The position numbers and the translations under genes are program-made. Under the pieces are notes generated by a model. That model made no database searches, was not told the origin of the DNA, and saw nothing but the letters and a program-made list of their open reading frames with translations. Shown here in pieces: positions 47,909 through 58,186 of a stretch of DNA of 64,000 bases. Source of the DNA: JAJXWB01 sp046349215 (GTDB taxonomy: Bacteria > Pseudomonadota > Alphaproteobacteria > Rhizobiales > Beijerinckiaceae); NCBI GenBank assembly GCA_046349215.1, contig JAXMCV010000004.1, forward strand, positions 1 through 64,000, read 5' to 3'. The number at the start of each line of letters is the position of its first letter. The stretch's first letter is position 1.

Positions 47909-48931
47909 CTACCGCCTGCCGTGCCGGCGCGACACCGCATCAGCGGCGTGCCAGTCGAACAGGCGACCGACCTGCTCGTCGTTCAGCCACGATTGCACGC
48001 GATGCGCGCCGGCCGAGAGCGATGCGCGGCTTTCCTTCGCATACATGGAAAAACAGGATTCGATATAGGCGCGCAGTCCGAGGAACTCGCCGACGCTGCG
48101 CGACAATTCGTAATTGGCGCGCTTGAACAGATAGTTTCCGCGATGGCCGTAGCGCTCGGCGATCTCCGGATAGACGGGATAGACCGCGCCCCGCACGATA
48201 TCGTCGACCGCGAAATCATCGAACTCGATCTGCGCGGAATGCGGCAGGCCGGCGCGTTTCAGCAGCGCGCGCGCCACGTCGAAGAGGACATGCGCCTTCG
48301 GGTGGTTCATCGAATACATGAATGCGCCCCTGCGGCTCCAGCGCACGAGTTCGCCCGACAGATCGAGACGGGCCTCCGCGGCGAGCGCGAGGAACTGCTG
48401 CGCGCTCTCTTCCCAGATGTCGAAATAGCCGAGCGCCGCGAAGAAATCCGCGTTGAACAGGCCCTCGGTCTGCTCGGCGTTCATGCCGCGCAGATAGGCG
48501 TAGAGCGCGATGGCCGAATGATAGGGGCCGGTCGGGCTTTCGATCGGCCGGCCGCCGCGCGCCGGGTCGAGCACATAGACCGTGTCCGGATGGAAACCCG
48601 AAAAGACGATGCTGGGGATGGGCTGCACCGACGGCATGCGGGCGCGCAATTCCTCCCAGCCGCCGCCGCGCACGAAACCCGGCTGGAATTCGAGCGAGAA
48701 GACGTGATCGTAATTGGCGAGTGTGCGCGCGAGGAACCCGAGGTCGGCCAGCCCCTTGTTGACGATGGTGAAGCGGTCGACCTGCGCGGCCGGCAGGAGC
48801 AGCTTCATGCCGTAGGCGACGCCGAAAGACTGGCAATTGCCGACGACCGCGATCTTCGGCGCGCCCTTTTCCCGCCCGAGCAGGCGGCGGCGCCACACAT
48901 GGGCGAGCTGGCGATCGATCTCCGAAAGCAT
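47909..48931 (-). CDS. WcbI-family polysaccharide-modifying protein, paralog 1
   Basis: A 340-aa protein of the WcbI family, named after a capsule-cluster protein of Burkholderia thought to be a CoA-dependent acetyltransferase. The family motif VVGNCQSFGVAYGMKLL places the conserved Cys at residue 33, and GFHPDTVYVLDPARGG lies near 113-128. No membrane segments are seen. A tandem paralog (48980-49996) has the same motif at the same position. It ends 3 bases from the autotransporter stop (convergent). It is likely to decorate a surface glycan; the exact acyl group is inferred. Confidence 0.88.
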   Translation of the reverse strand: MLSEIDRQLAHVWRRRLLGREKGAPKIAVVGNCQSFGVAYGMKLLLPAAQVDRFTIVNKGLADLGFLARTLANYDHVFSLEFQPGFVRGGGWEELRARMPSVQPIPSIVFSGFHPDTVYVLDPARGGRPIESPTGPYHSAIALYAYLRGMNAEQTEGLFNADFFAALGYFDIWEESAQQFLALAAEARLDLSGELVRWSRRGAFMYSMNHPKAHVLFDVARALLKRAGLPHSAQIEFDDFAVDDIVRGAVYPVYPEIAERYGHRGNYLFKRANYELSRSVGEFLGLRAYIESCFSMYAKESRASLSAGAHRVQSWLNDEQVGRLFDWHAADAVSRRHGRR

Positions 48932-48979
48932 CGGCCGGAGGGGTAAAGGGTCGCGCGCCCGGAGGCAAGGTCCGCGAAT

Positions 48980-49996
48980 CTATCCGCCGAGCGCCTTGCG
49001 CTTCATGGTCTCCGCAGACAGGACGGCGAGCGTGCGCTGCGTCTCCTCATCGGCGAGCCAGCCGTCGACGCGCGCATTGGCGAGCTGCGGCTTTTCGTGC
49101 CGCGCATAGATCGCGAAACTCTCGGCGATGTAGTCGCGCAGCGTCAGGAACTCGCCCGGCTTGAGGCTCAGGCGGTAATGTTCCTTCTTGAACAGCGTCG
49201 AGCCCCGGATGCCGTAGAGGTCGGCCAGCGGCGGATAGACCGGCAGGATGAAGCCGCGAACCAGGTCGTCGACGAGATAATCGTCCGGATCGATGTCGCG
49301 CGCCGGCAACCCTGCCTTCTTCATCGCCTTCAGGGCGACGTCGTACATGACGTGCGGCTTCGAATGGTTGGGCGTGTACATGAAGTTGCCGCGCCGCGCC
49401 CAGCGGGCGAGTTCGTTGTGCAGGTCCATGCCGACATCGGAGCCGGCGCGCAGCAATTCCTCCGCCGCCCCGTTCCAGACGCCGAGATAGCCGACATAGT
49501 CGAAGACGTCGTGATTGAAGAGCGCCTCGGTCTGGTCGACCGACATGCCCTTCAGGTAGCCATAGAGCGTCAGGCCGGAATTGTAGACGCCGGTCGGGCT
49601 CATGATGAGCTTGCCGTTCCGCGTCGGGTCGAACAGGTAGACCGTGTCGGGATGGAAGCCGAAGAAGTTCACGAACGGCAGCCGGTGGATCGACGGCAAC
49701 GCCTTGCGCAGGGTCTCGGAATCGCCGTTGTCGCGCAGGAGCGCCGGCCCGAAATCTTGGGCGAAGACGATATCGTATTCCTTGAGGGCCTTCGCCAGCA
49801 TGTCGAGCGTGGCCAGCGAGCGCCCGACCAGCGCGTAGCGGTCGATTTCCAGCCCCGGATTGAACAGCTTCATGCCGTAGGAATAGCCGAAGCTCTGGCA
49901 GTTCCCGACGACGGCCACGCGCGTCGCGGCCCTGGACCGGCCGAAGGCGTCCTTGCGCCAGCGCGCGAACAATTGCCGGTCGATCTGTGAAAACAT
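48980..49996 (-). CDS. WcbI-family polysaccharide-modifying protein, paralog 2
   Basis: A 338-aa paralog of the neighbour: VVGNCQSFGYSYGMKLF with Cys33, GFHPDTVYLFDPTRNG, SPTGVYNSGLTLYGYLKGM. The two are clearly related along their entire length but well diverged, so the duplication is old. It lies 48 bases upstream of paralog 1 on the same strand, probably co-transcribed. Its ATG faces the GSCFA gene across a divergent promoter region (or overlaps it by 10 bases if the longer GSCFA start is used). Confidence 0.88.
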   Translation of the reverse strand: MFSQIDRQLFARWRKDAFGRSRAATRVAVVGNCQSFGYSYGMKLFNPGLEIDRYALVGRSLATLDMLAKALKEYDIVFAQDFGPALLRDNGDSETLRKALPSIHRLPFVNFFGFHPDTVYLFDPTRNGKLIMSPTGVYNSGLTLYGYLKGMSVDQTEALFNHDVFDYVGYLGVWNGAAEELLRAGSDVGMDLHNELARWARRGNFMYTPNHSKPHVMYDVALKAMKKAGLPARDIDPDDYLVDDLVRGFILPVYPPLADLYGIRGSTLFKKEHYRLSLKPGEFLTLRDYIAESFAIYARHEKPQLANARVDGWLADEETQRTLAVLSAETMKRKALGG

Positions 49997-50127
49997 TCCC
50001 GGAACAACTCTCCGCGGGGGCGGAAAACCCCGAAAAGGCGAGGCTGCTGGAGCCCGCGGGTGACAATTGGGGACGCGGCGCCTATGGTGCCGCCGACGAC
50101 CCGACGCGGGGCATCACGGAGATACCC

Positions 50128-51189
50128 TTGTCCTCGAACCCCTACAGCGACCTACCCGACCATCGTTTCTGGCGCAAGGCCGTGGCTGGCCTGCCGCCCT
50201 TCGCCATCGACCCGATCGTCGACCTGCCCTTCCGCATTTCGCCCACCGACAAGGTGGCGACCGGCGGCTCCTGCTTCGCCCAGCATCTGGCCAAGCGCCT
50301 GCAGCAGAGCGGCTTTCACTATTACCAGGTGGAGCCCGCGCCCGAAGGCATGAGCGCGGCCGAGGCCGAGCATCTGCAATACGGCATCTATTCCGGGCGC
50401 TACGGCAACGTCTACACGACCCGCCAGCTGCTGCAGCTGTTCGACCGGGCCTTCGGTAATTTCAAGCCGGAACTCGACGTCTGGACCCGCAAGGACGGCC
50501 GCTTCGTCGACCCGTTCCGCCCGCGCGTCAATCCGGACGGCTACGCCACGGCCGAGGAGGTGCGCGCCGAGCGCGAGAAGCACCTGGCCGCCGTGCGCAC
50601 CATGTTCGAGACGCTCGACGTCTTCCTGTTCACCTTCGGCCTGACGGAAGCCTGGGTGCACAAGTCCGACGGCGCGGTGCTGCAGATCGCGCCCGGCGTC
50701 GACGGCGGAACCTATGATCCCGACAAGTACGAATTCTGGAACTCGCGCGTCTCGGAAGTGACGGGCGACTTCCTCGCCTTCGTCGACAAGCTGCGCGCGG
50801 TCAATCCGAAGTCGCGGATCATCACCTCCGTCTCGCCCGTGCCGATCGCCGCGACGCAGGTGCCGCGCCACGTGCTGGTGTCGAATTCGGCGTCGAAGTC
50901 GATCCTGCGCGTCGCAGCCGACGAAGTGTCCGCCGCGCGCGAGAACATCGCCTATTTCCCGTCCTACGACGTCGTGAACTTCGGGCCGAACGCCGCGAAA
51001 TTCTACGCCGAATCCATGCGGCAGCTCACGCCTATCGGCGTCAGCGCGGTCATGCGCATCTTCTTCGATCATTTCGCGGAAGGATCGACGTCCGGCGCGC
51101 CGGTGCGCCACCTCAAGGTGGATGTCGCCCGCGAATCGCAGGAAGCGGCCAAGATCGTCTGCGACGAGGAAGCGATCGAGGCGGCCTGA
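50128..51189 (+). CDS. GSCFA-domain protein
   Basis: A 353-aa protein of the GSCFA family, SGNH-hydrolase-like enzymes often found with polysaccharide genes. The naming motif reads ATGGSCFAQHLAKRL with Ser48/Cys49; FLFTFGLTEAWVH (near 165) and SVSPVPIAATQ (near 235) are further family blocks. I prefer the TTG start at 50128: CGGAGA lies just upstream and the product begins SSNPYSDLPDHRFW, like relatives. The ATG at 49987 would add 47 unconserved residues and overlap the divergent WcbI start. It is probably an esterase or acyltransferase acting on a surface glycan together with the WcbI paralogs. Confidence 0.85.
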   Translation: MSSNPYSDLPDHRFWRKAVAGLPPFAIDPIVDLPFRISPTDKVATGGSCFAQHLAKRLQQSGFHYYQVEPAPEGMSAAEAEHLQYGIYSGRYGNVYTTRQLLQLFDRAFGNFKPELDVWTRKDGRFVDPFRPRVNPDGYATAEEVRAEREKHLAAVRTMFETLDVFLFTFGLTEAWVHKSDGAVLQIAPGVDGGTYDPDKYEFWNSRVSEVTGDFLAFVDKLRAVNPKSRIITSVSPVPIAATQVPRHVLVSNSASKSILRVAADEVSAARENIAYFPSYDVVNFGPNAAKFYAESMRQLTPIGVSAVMRIFFDHFAEGSTSGAPVRHLKVDVARESQEAAKIVCDEEAIEAA

Positions 51190-51214
51190 GTCCGCACGCT
51201 GATCGGCAATGCAG

Positions 51215-51238
51215 AAAGGCCGCGTGAGCGGCCTTTTT
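51215..51238. terminator. Bidirectional terminator between GSCFA and acyltransferase genes
   Basis: AAAGGCCGC, loop GTGA, GCGGCCTTTTT. Flanking A and T runs let it end both convergent transcripts; the acyltransferase stop codon begins in its T-run. Confidence 0.85.
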
Positions 51239-52413
51239 CATGCGGCCTGCGGGCCCGGATCCTTGATAACGCGCCGATTGCGGCCGAGCACGAGATTGCG
51301 GGCGAAGGCGCGGACCGCCGGCGTGCGCGCCTCGGCGACACGCCAGAACAGCCGCGCGATGGCGATCGTCGCAAACAGGATCGCCGCCATGACCACCCAG
51401 TGCGTCCAGTGCGTCGGCGCGGTCCGCCAGCCGATGCCGAACGTCTGCTGCGCGGCCGCGCAGAGGATGACGAGCACCGGCAGGTGGACTGCGTAGAGCG
51501 AGTAGGAAATCTCCGAAAGGCGCGCATGTACGCGCCAGGTCGAGAAGCGCCAGACCGGCCCGTTGTCGAATCGCAGCGTCGCCAGCAGGTTGGCGAAGGC
51601 GAGCGCCACCGCCGCGTCCGCGAGTCCGCCGATCCACCAGATTTCCACCAGCGAATAGCGCAGCCCGAGACGCAGCCCGATCGCAACCGAAAGGAAGACG
51701 GCGAGCGCCAGTCGCGCAGATCGCATCGGCGCCCTTGTCGCTCGCGCCGCGCCGACGCCGGTCATCCACAGCACGAATCCGAACAGGTGATAGCTGAGCG
51801 AGGCCGACATGAGCGCCAGCAGGATCGCCGAGCCGGCGAGCGCGAACTTTCGCGTGCGCGACGAATAGCCCGACGACAGCGACGCCGCGAACAGGCCGAA
51901 CGTCACATAGTACCAGAATTCGTGCGAGAGCGTCCAAAGCGCCGAGTTCGTTCCGAAATACGGCGCGAAAATATCCTGCAGGCTGGCGAGATTGGCGAGG
52001 AAAACGCCGAGACTGGACCGGCCCGCGAAAGCCTCGATGTCGTAGATTCCGGTTCCGCCGAACCAGCGGCGCCCCGCCATGTCGAGCGCCAGCGTGACGA
52101 AGAGCGTCGGCACGAGCACCAGATAGATGCGCACGGTGCGGTCGAGCAGATAGGCGGAGAGAAACCGCTGTCCGCGTTCTGCACGCGAAAGCGAGGCGCC
52201 GCCGACGAGAAAGCCCGACAGCACGAAGAAGACGACGACCGCCTGGTGCGCGAAGCCGTAGAAAAACCAGACGAGCGCGGCGAGAAGCCCGCGATGGTCG
52301 GCCGGAATGTCCGCGTAGGCGACGAGCACATGCGCTTCCACATGCGTGAACAGCACGGCAAGCGCGGCAAGTCCGCGCGCAGCGTCCACGAAACGGGAGG
52401 TCTGTTCGTTCAT
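51238..52413 (-). CDS. Acyltransferase family 3 membrane protein (OafA-like)
   Basis: A 391-aa integral membrane acyltransferase with about ten transmembrane segments. RFVDAARGLAALAVLFTHV (about 6-24) contains the conserved Arg and the catalytic-type His of the family; FFVLSGFLVGG near 60-70 is the second motif. Members O-acetylate surface polysaccharides such as O-antigen or exopolysaccharide using acyl-CoA from the cytoplasm. It is convergent with GSCFA and in the same locus as two WcbI paralogs, which supports a glycan-decoration role. ATG 52413 was used; the longer frame starts with a TTG. Confidence 0.9.
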   Translation of the reverse strand: MNEQTSRFVDAARGLAALAVLFTHVEAHVLVAYADIPADHRGLLAALVWFFYGFAHQAVVVFFVLSGFLVGGASLSRAERGQRFLSAYLLDRTVRIYLVLVPTLFVTLALDMAGRRWFGGTGIYDIEAFAGRSSLGVFLANLASLQDIFAPYFGTNSALWTLSHEFWYYVTFGLFAASLSSGYSSRTRKFALAGSAILLALMSASLSYHLFGFVLWMTGVGAARATRAPMRSARLALAVFLSVAIGLRLGLRYSLVEIWWIGGLADAAVALAFANLLATLRFDNGPVWRFSTWRVHARLSEISYSLYAVHLPVLVILCAAAQQTFGIGWRTAPTHWTHWVVMAAILFATIAIARLFWRVAEARTPAVRAFARNLVLGRNRRVIKDPGPQAA

Positions 52414-52466
52414 TCCCAACGCATCCCCGGCCTGCGCCAATCCGGGACTGGCGAGATACGCGGCCG

Positions 52467-52481
52467 TTAAACTCTCGTTAG
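52467..52481 (-). promoter_or_regulatory. Near-perfect CtrA-type box upstream of the acyltransferase gene
   Basis: TTAA, ACTCTCG, TTAG: one mismatch to TTAA-N7-TTAA, 53 bases upstream of the acyltransferase ATG. Confidence 0.35.
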
Positions 52482-52559
52482 GATGCGTCCAGCGGTCCGG
52501 AGTGTCGACGGAAACCGGCCGTTAAGCCTAATTGCGCCGACGAACGGAGCACAAAAAGG

Positions 52560-52587
52560 AAAGCCCGGAGAAACGCCTCCGGGCTTT
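52560..52587 (-). terminator. Rho-independent terminator after the sigma-54 regulator gene
   Basis: Stem AAAGCCCGGAG / CTCCGGGCTTT with a six-base loop; on the minus strand it is followed by CCTTTTTG. It lies 27 bases past the regulator stop. Confidence 0.82.
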
Positions 52588-52613
52588 CGGATGGTCGATG
52601 CTGGCGGCGCGCG

Positions 52614-54116
<1,503 letters not shown>

Positions 54117-54331
54117 TCACATCCTCGGGCCGGCGGGGGAGCCGCTGGTCGTGGATCGTGCGCGAACAGGGTAAATGCCCGATTAATTCGGGCCGGCAAA
54201 ATTCTCATTTTCGTACAGTTAGTTGGAGAAACAGGCGGTTTGCCGCCGCCGTGGGCGCCCGGAGCTTGTTACCGCGCGGCCCGTCCACAAATATGGGAAG
54301 ACCCGTCCCGCCATTGATTCTACGGTAGCCC

Positions 54332-56158
54332 ATGAGCCCCGCAAGAAACGCCGCCACGAAATCCTCCGAAAAGCCCGCCGACCTCGGCGTCCTTCCGGAA
54401 TGGAATCTCGCCGATCTCTATCCCGGACTCGATTCGCCCGAATTCGCCGCCGACCTGAAGCGCGCCGAAGGCGAGTGCCGCGCCTTCGCCGACAAGTGGC
54501 GCGGCAAGCTCGGCGCAGCCGCCAAAGGCGCCTCGGCGTCGAAGAAACTCGCCGACGCCGTGAAGGGCTACGAGGCGCTGCAGGATCTGCTCGGCCGCAT
54601 CATGGCCTATGCCGGCCTCGTCTATGCCGGCAATACGACCGATCCGGCCTGCGCGAAATTCTACGGCGACGCGCAAGAGAAGATCACCGCCTATTCGACC
54701 GACCTTCTCTTCTTCCAGCTCGAACTCAATCGCATCAACGATGCGCTGGTCGAGAAGGCTTGCGCCTCGGGGCCGCTCGCCCATTACCGGCCGTGGCTGG
54801 AAGACATACGCAAGGACAAGCCGCACGAGCTCGACGACAGGCTCGAGCAGCTATTTCACGAAAAGTCGGTCACCGGCCACGGCGCGTGGAATCGCCTGTT
54901 CGACGAGACGGTCGCCGGCCTGCGCTTCAACGTCGACGGCAAGGAATTGTCGCTCGAGCCCGTGATGTCGATGATGCAGGACCCGAGCGAGGAAGTGCGT
55001 CACAGGGCGTCGGATGCGATCGCCGAAACATTGCGCGCCAACCTGCGCATCTTCACGCTCGTCACCAACACGCTGGCCAAGGACAAGGAGATTTCCGACC
55101 GCTGGCGCAAGTTCGGCGATGTCGCGGATTCGCGTCATCTCGCCAATCGTGTCGAACGCGAGGTGGTGGAGGCTCTGGTCGCCGCGGTGCGCGCCGCCTA
55201 TCCGCGCCTGTCGCATCGCTATTACCGGCTGAAGGCGAAATGGTTCGGCAAGGAGACGCTCAACCACTGGGACCGCAATGCGCCGCTGCCGCAGGTCGCG
55301 CAGCGCACCTATTCGTGGAGCGATGCGCGCGACACGGTCCTGTCGGCCTATGGCGCCTTCGCGCCCGAAATGGCCGACATCGCGAAAAGGTTCTTCGACG
55401 AACGCTGGATCGACGCGCCGGTGCGGCCGGGCAAGGCGCCGGGCGCCTTCGCGCATCCGACCGTGCCGTCCGCGCATCCCTATGTGCTGCTCAATTATCA
55501 AGGCAAGCCGCGCGACGTGATGACGCTCGCCCATGAACTCGGCCACGGCGTGCACCAGGTGCTGGCCGCCAGGCAGGGCGCGCTGATGGCGCATACGCCG
55601 CTGACGCTCGCCGAAACGGCGAGCGTCTTCGGCGAGATGCTGACCTTTCGCACGCTGCTGGCGAAGACGACCGACAAGGCGCAGCGTCGCGCGCTGCTCG
55701 CCTCCAAGGTGGAGGACATGATCAACACGGTCGTACGCCAGATCGCCTTCTACACGTTCGAGCGCGAGGTCCACATATCGCGCAAGGACGGCGAACTGAC
55801 CGCCGACCAGCTTTGCCAGACTTGGCTCGGCGTCCAAGGCGAGAGCCTCGGGCCGGCGATCAAGCTGCAGCCGGGCTACGAGACCTTCTGGGCCTACATC
55901 CCGCACTTCATCCACTCGCCCTTCTATGTCTACGCCTATGCTTTCGGCGATTGCCTCGTGAACTCGCTCTACGGCGTCTATCGCAAGGCGGAGAAGGGCT
56001 TCGTCGAGCGCTATTTCGACATGCTGAAGGCCGGCGGCTCCAAGCACCATTCCGAACTGCTGGCGCCCTTCGGGCTGGACGCCACCGATCCGGCCTTCTG
56101 GAACATCGGCCTGTCGATGATCGAGGAGTTCATTATCGAGCTGGAGGGGATGGAATAG
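54332..56158 (+). CDS. M3-family oligoendopeptidase (PepF/PZ type)
   Basis: A 608-aa cytoplasmic metallopeptidase cleaving short peptides. The zinc motif HELGH is at residues 401-405 in VMTLAHELGHGVHQVL, with the third ligand Glu in TLAETASVFGEML about 25 residues on. The N-terminal ~200 residues form the helical cap typical of the family; IHSPFYVYAYAFGDCLVNSLY near the C-terminus is the conserved substrate loop. It is a single gene with no operon partners; the AbrB/Doc module starts 48 bases downstream. Confidence 0.93.
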   Translation: MSPARNAATKSSEKPADLGVLPEWNLADLYPGLDSPEFAADLKRAEGECRAFADKWRGKLGAAAKGASASKKLADAVKGYEALQDLLGRIMAYAGLVYAGNTTDPACAKFYGDAQEKITAYSTDLLFFQLELNRINDALVEKACASGPLAHYRPWLEDIRKDKPHELDDRLEQLFHEKSVTGHGAWNRLFDETVAGLRFNVDGKELSLEPVMSMMQDPSEEVRHRASDAIAETLRANLRIFTLVTNTLAKDKEISDRWRKFGDVADSRHLANRVEREVVEALVAAVRAAYPRLSHRYYRLKAKWFGKETLNHWDRNAPLPQVAQRTYSWSDARDTVLSAYGAFAPEMADIAKRFFDERWIDAPVRPGKAPGAFAHPTVPSAHPYVLLNYQGKPRDVMTLAHELGHGVHQVLAARQGALMAHTPLTLAETASVFGEMLTFRTLLAKTTDKAQRRALLASKVEDMINTVVRQIAFYTFEREVHISRKDGELTADQLCQTWLGVQGESLGPAIKLQPGYETFWAYIPHFIHSPFYVYAYAFGDCLVNSLYGVYRKAEKGFVERYFDMLKAGGSKHHSELLAPFGLDATDPAFWNIGLSMIEEFIIELEGME

Positions 56159-56174
56159 CCCCCGAGAGCATCAT

Positions 56175-56197
56175 ATGTTATACTCTTAGTATAACAT
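56175..56197 (+). promoter_or_regulatory. Operator palindrome of the AbrB/Doc module
   Basis: Perfect 10-base arms ATGTTATACT and AGTATAACAT around CTT, ending 9 bases before the antitoxin ATG. It is A/T-rich in GC-rich surroundings and overlaps the likely promoter and ribosome site (TGAGGACGCC). It is the expected site for autoregulation by the AbrB-type antitoxin. Confidence 0.75.
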
Positions 56198-56206
56198 GAG
56201 GACGCC

Positions 56207-56431
56207 ATGAAGATCGAGCCCAAGCGCATCGGCAATTCCACCGGGTTCATCATCCCGCGCGAGGTCGTGGTGAAACTCGGCATTGAGCAGGGCAAGACCT
56301 TCTACCTGACCGAAACCGCGGACGGCGGCTTCCGCATCACGCCCTACGACCCGGATTTCGAAGCGGCGATGCAGGTCGCCGACGGATTGATGGACGAATA
56401 CCGCGATACGCTGCGGACGCTGGCAAAATGA
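56207..56431 (+). CDS. AbrB/MazE-fold antitoxin
   Basis: A 74-aa swapped-hairpin DNA-binding protein: KIEPKRIGNSTGFIIPREVVVKLGIEQGK (residues 2-30) is the SpoVT/AbrB beta-hairpin with the GNSxGFxIP motif. The C-terminal ~30 residues (YDPDFEAAMQVADGLMDEY) form an acidic tail suited to bind and neutralise the toxin. It overlaps the Doc gene by 4 bases, the usual antitoxin-first order, with an operator palindrome directly upstream. Confidence 0.9.
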   Translation: MKIEPKRIGNSTGFIIPREVVVKLGIEQGKTFYLTETADGGFRITPYDPDFEAAMQVADGLMDEYRDTLRTLAK

Positions 56432-56814
56432 GCGAGCCGCGCTGGCTGTCCCTCGACGAGGTGCGGACGGTTCATGAAAAGCAGCTCAAGCGGTTCGGCG
56501 GGCCGCCCGGCGTCCGAGACGCAGGCGCGCTCGAATCCGCCCTCGACCGGCCCCGCAATCGCTACCACTACGGCGAGACCGACCTTGCTGCTCTCGCGGC
56601 GGCTTATGCTTTCGGATTTGCGCGCAATCACGCCTTTGTCGACGGCAACAAGCGGATCGCCTTTCTCGCGTTGATGATGTTTCTGCGACTGAACCGCGTC
56701 GCCTTCGCGCCGGACCAGGCGCAGGCCACGGCGATCGTGCTGTCCCTTGCAGCCGGCGAAACGAGCGAAGAAGCCCTCACGCGGTGGATTCGCGACAATT
56801 GGCCGAAGCTCTGA
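56428..56814 (+). CDS. doc: Doc-type Fic toxin (death-on-curing family)
   Basis: A 128-aa Fic-fold protein of the Doc branch. The active-site motif HAFVDGNKR is at residues 68-76; Doc proteins phosphorylate elongation factor Tu, halting translation, in contrast to AMPylating Fic enzymes. The N-terminus WLSLDEVRTVHEKQLKRFGG and GVRDAGALESALDRPRNRYHYG are typical. All motif residues are intact, so the toxin looks active. Pairing with an AbrB-type rather than a Phd-type antitoxin is a known alternative arrangement. Confidence 0.92.
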   Translation: MSEPRWLSLDEVRTVHEKQLKRFGGPPGVRDAGALESALDRPRNRYHYGETDLAALAAAYAFGFARNHAFVDGNKRIAFLALMMFLRLNRVAFAPDQAQATAIVLSLAAGETSEEALTRWIRDNWPKL

Positions 56815-56833
56815 GAAGGCCCATATAGCACCC

Positions 56834-58183
56834 ATGACAGACCGCGAAGCCAACCGATTTTCCGCACGCGCCGCCCGCTACGCCAAGGTCGGCGCCAATG
56901 TCGGCGGCGTCGCCGCCCGTTTCGCCGCCCAGCAATTGACGGGCGGGCGCACGTCCGGCCGCGACGCCTCGAACGCGGCCGTTCTGGCCCAGGCTCTGGG
57001 GGGCCTGAAGGGACCGCTGATGAAGGTCGCCCAGCTCATGGCGACCATTCCCGACCTGCTGCCGCCCGAATATGCCGACGAACTGGCCAAGCTGCAGTCC
57101 GACGCCCCGCCCATGGGCGCTGCCTTCGTCAAGCGTCGGATGCAGGCCGAACTGGGCGCCGGCTGGGAAAAGCGCTTCAAGTCCTTCGACCTGAAGCCCG
57201 CCGCCGCCGCCTCGCTCGGCCAGGTGCACAGGGCGGTCAGCCACGACGGCGAGGCGCTCGCCTGCAAGCTGCAATATCCCGACATGAAGTCTGCCGTAGA
57301 GGCCGATCTCAAGCAGCTCGACGTGCTGTTCGCCATTCACCGCCGCTTCAACCCGATCATCGACACGACGGAAGCGGCGAAAGAGATCGGCGCGCGCGTC
57401 CGCGAGGAACTCGACTACCAGCGCGAGGCGAAGAACGCCGCTCTCTACGAACATATTCTCGGACGTGAAGAGATGGTGCGCGTGCCGCGCATGCATCCGG
57501 AATTATCGACAGAACGCCTGCTGACCATGCAATGGCTGGACGGCGAGAAGCTGCTGTCGTTCAAGTCCGAGCCGCAGGAAGTCCGCAACCGGCTGGGCAT
57601 CGCCATGTTCAAGGCATGGTGGCTGCCTTTCTCGAGATTCGGCGTCATCCACGGCGACCCGCATCTCGGCAATTACAGCGTGTTCGGCAAGGCAGAGGGC
57701 GTGAACCTGCTCGACTACGGATGCGTGCGCATCTTCCCGCCGAAATTCGTCGGCGGCGTCGTCGATCTCTACGAGGGCCTGCGCACCGAGGATCAGGCGC
57801 GCATCGTCCACGCCTACGAAATGTGGGGCTTCAAGGGTCTCAAGAAAGACGTGATCGAGACGCTGAACGTCTGGGCGCGTTTCATCTACGGCCCGATCCT
57901 CGAAGATCGCGTGCGTACTGTCGCCGATGGCGTCGAGCCCGGCCGCTACGGCCGGCGCGAGGCCTTCCAGGTGCACCAGGCGCTGAAGGACAAGGGTCCC
58001 GTCACCGTGCCGCGCGAGTTCGTCTTTCTCGATCGCGCGGCCGTCGGCCTCGGCGCGGTCTTCCTCCACCTGGGCGCCGAACTTAACTACCACCGCATGT
58101 TCAACGAGGCGCTCGGCGACTTCCATCTGGACGGCCTCGCCACAAACCAGACCGGCGCGCTGACGCAGGCGGGCCTCGCCTGA
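56834..58183 (+). CDS. ABC1/UbiB-family atypical kinase
   Basis: A 449-aa protein of the AarF/ABC1/UbiB family, linked to ubiquinone synthesis and lipid homeostasis. The A-rich loop is PAAAASLGQVHRA (about 122-134), the kinase-like Lys in ALACKLQYP, and the catalytic-type loop VIHGDPHLGNYSV (about 275-290) with the metal Asp in LLDYGCVR. The N-terminal KxGQ motif reads KVAQ (Lys64-Gln67), with Ala replacing the usual Gly. ATG 56834 follows the toxin gene by 19 bases; it may be a separate unit. The substrate is unknown. Confidence 0.9.
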   Translation: MTDREANRFSARAARYAKVGANVGGVAARFAAQQLTGGRTSGRDASNAAVLAQALGGLKGPLMKVAQLMATIPDLLPPEYADELAKLQSDAPPMGAAFVKRRMQAELGAGWEKRFKSFDLKPAAAASLGQVHRAVSHDGEALACKLQYPDMKSAVEADLKQLDVLFAIHRRFNPIIDTTEAAKEIGARVREELDYQREAKNAALYEHILGREEMVRVPRMHPELSTERLLTMQWLDGEKLLSFKSEPQEVRNRLGIAMFKAWWLPFSRFGVIHGDPHLGNYSVFGKAEGVNLLDYGCVRIFPPKFVGGVVDLYEGLRTEDQARIVHAYEMWGFKGLKKDVIETLNVWARFIYGPILEDRVRTVADGVEPGRYGRREAFQVHQALKDKGPVTVPREFVFLDRAAVGLGAVFLHLGAELNYHRMFNEALGDFHLDGLATNQTGALTQAGLA

Positions 58184-58186
58184 AGC

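Noticed and set aside
49987..50127. N-terminal extension of the GSCFA gene from ATG 49987
   Set aside because: It overlaps the divergent WcbI start and encodes unconserved residues; a TTG with a ribosome site at 50128 fits better. Not fully excluded.
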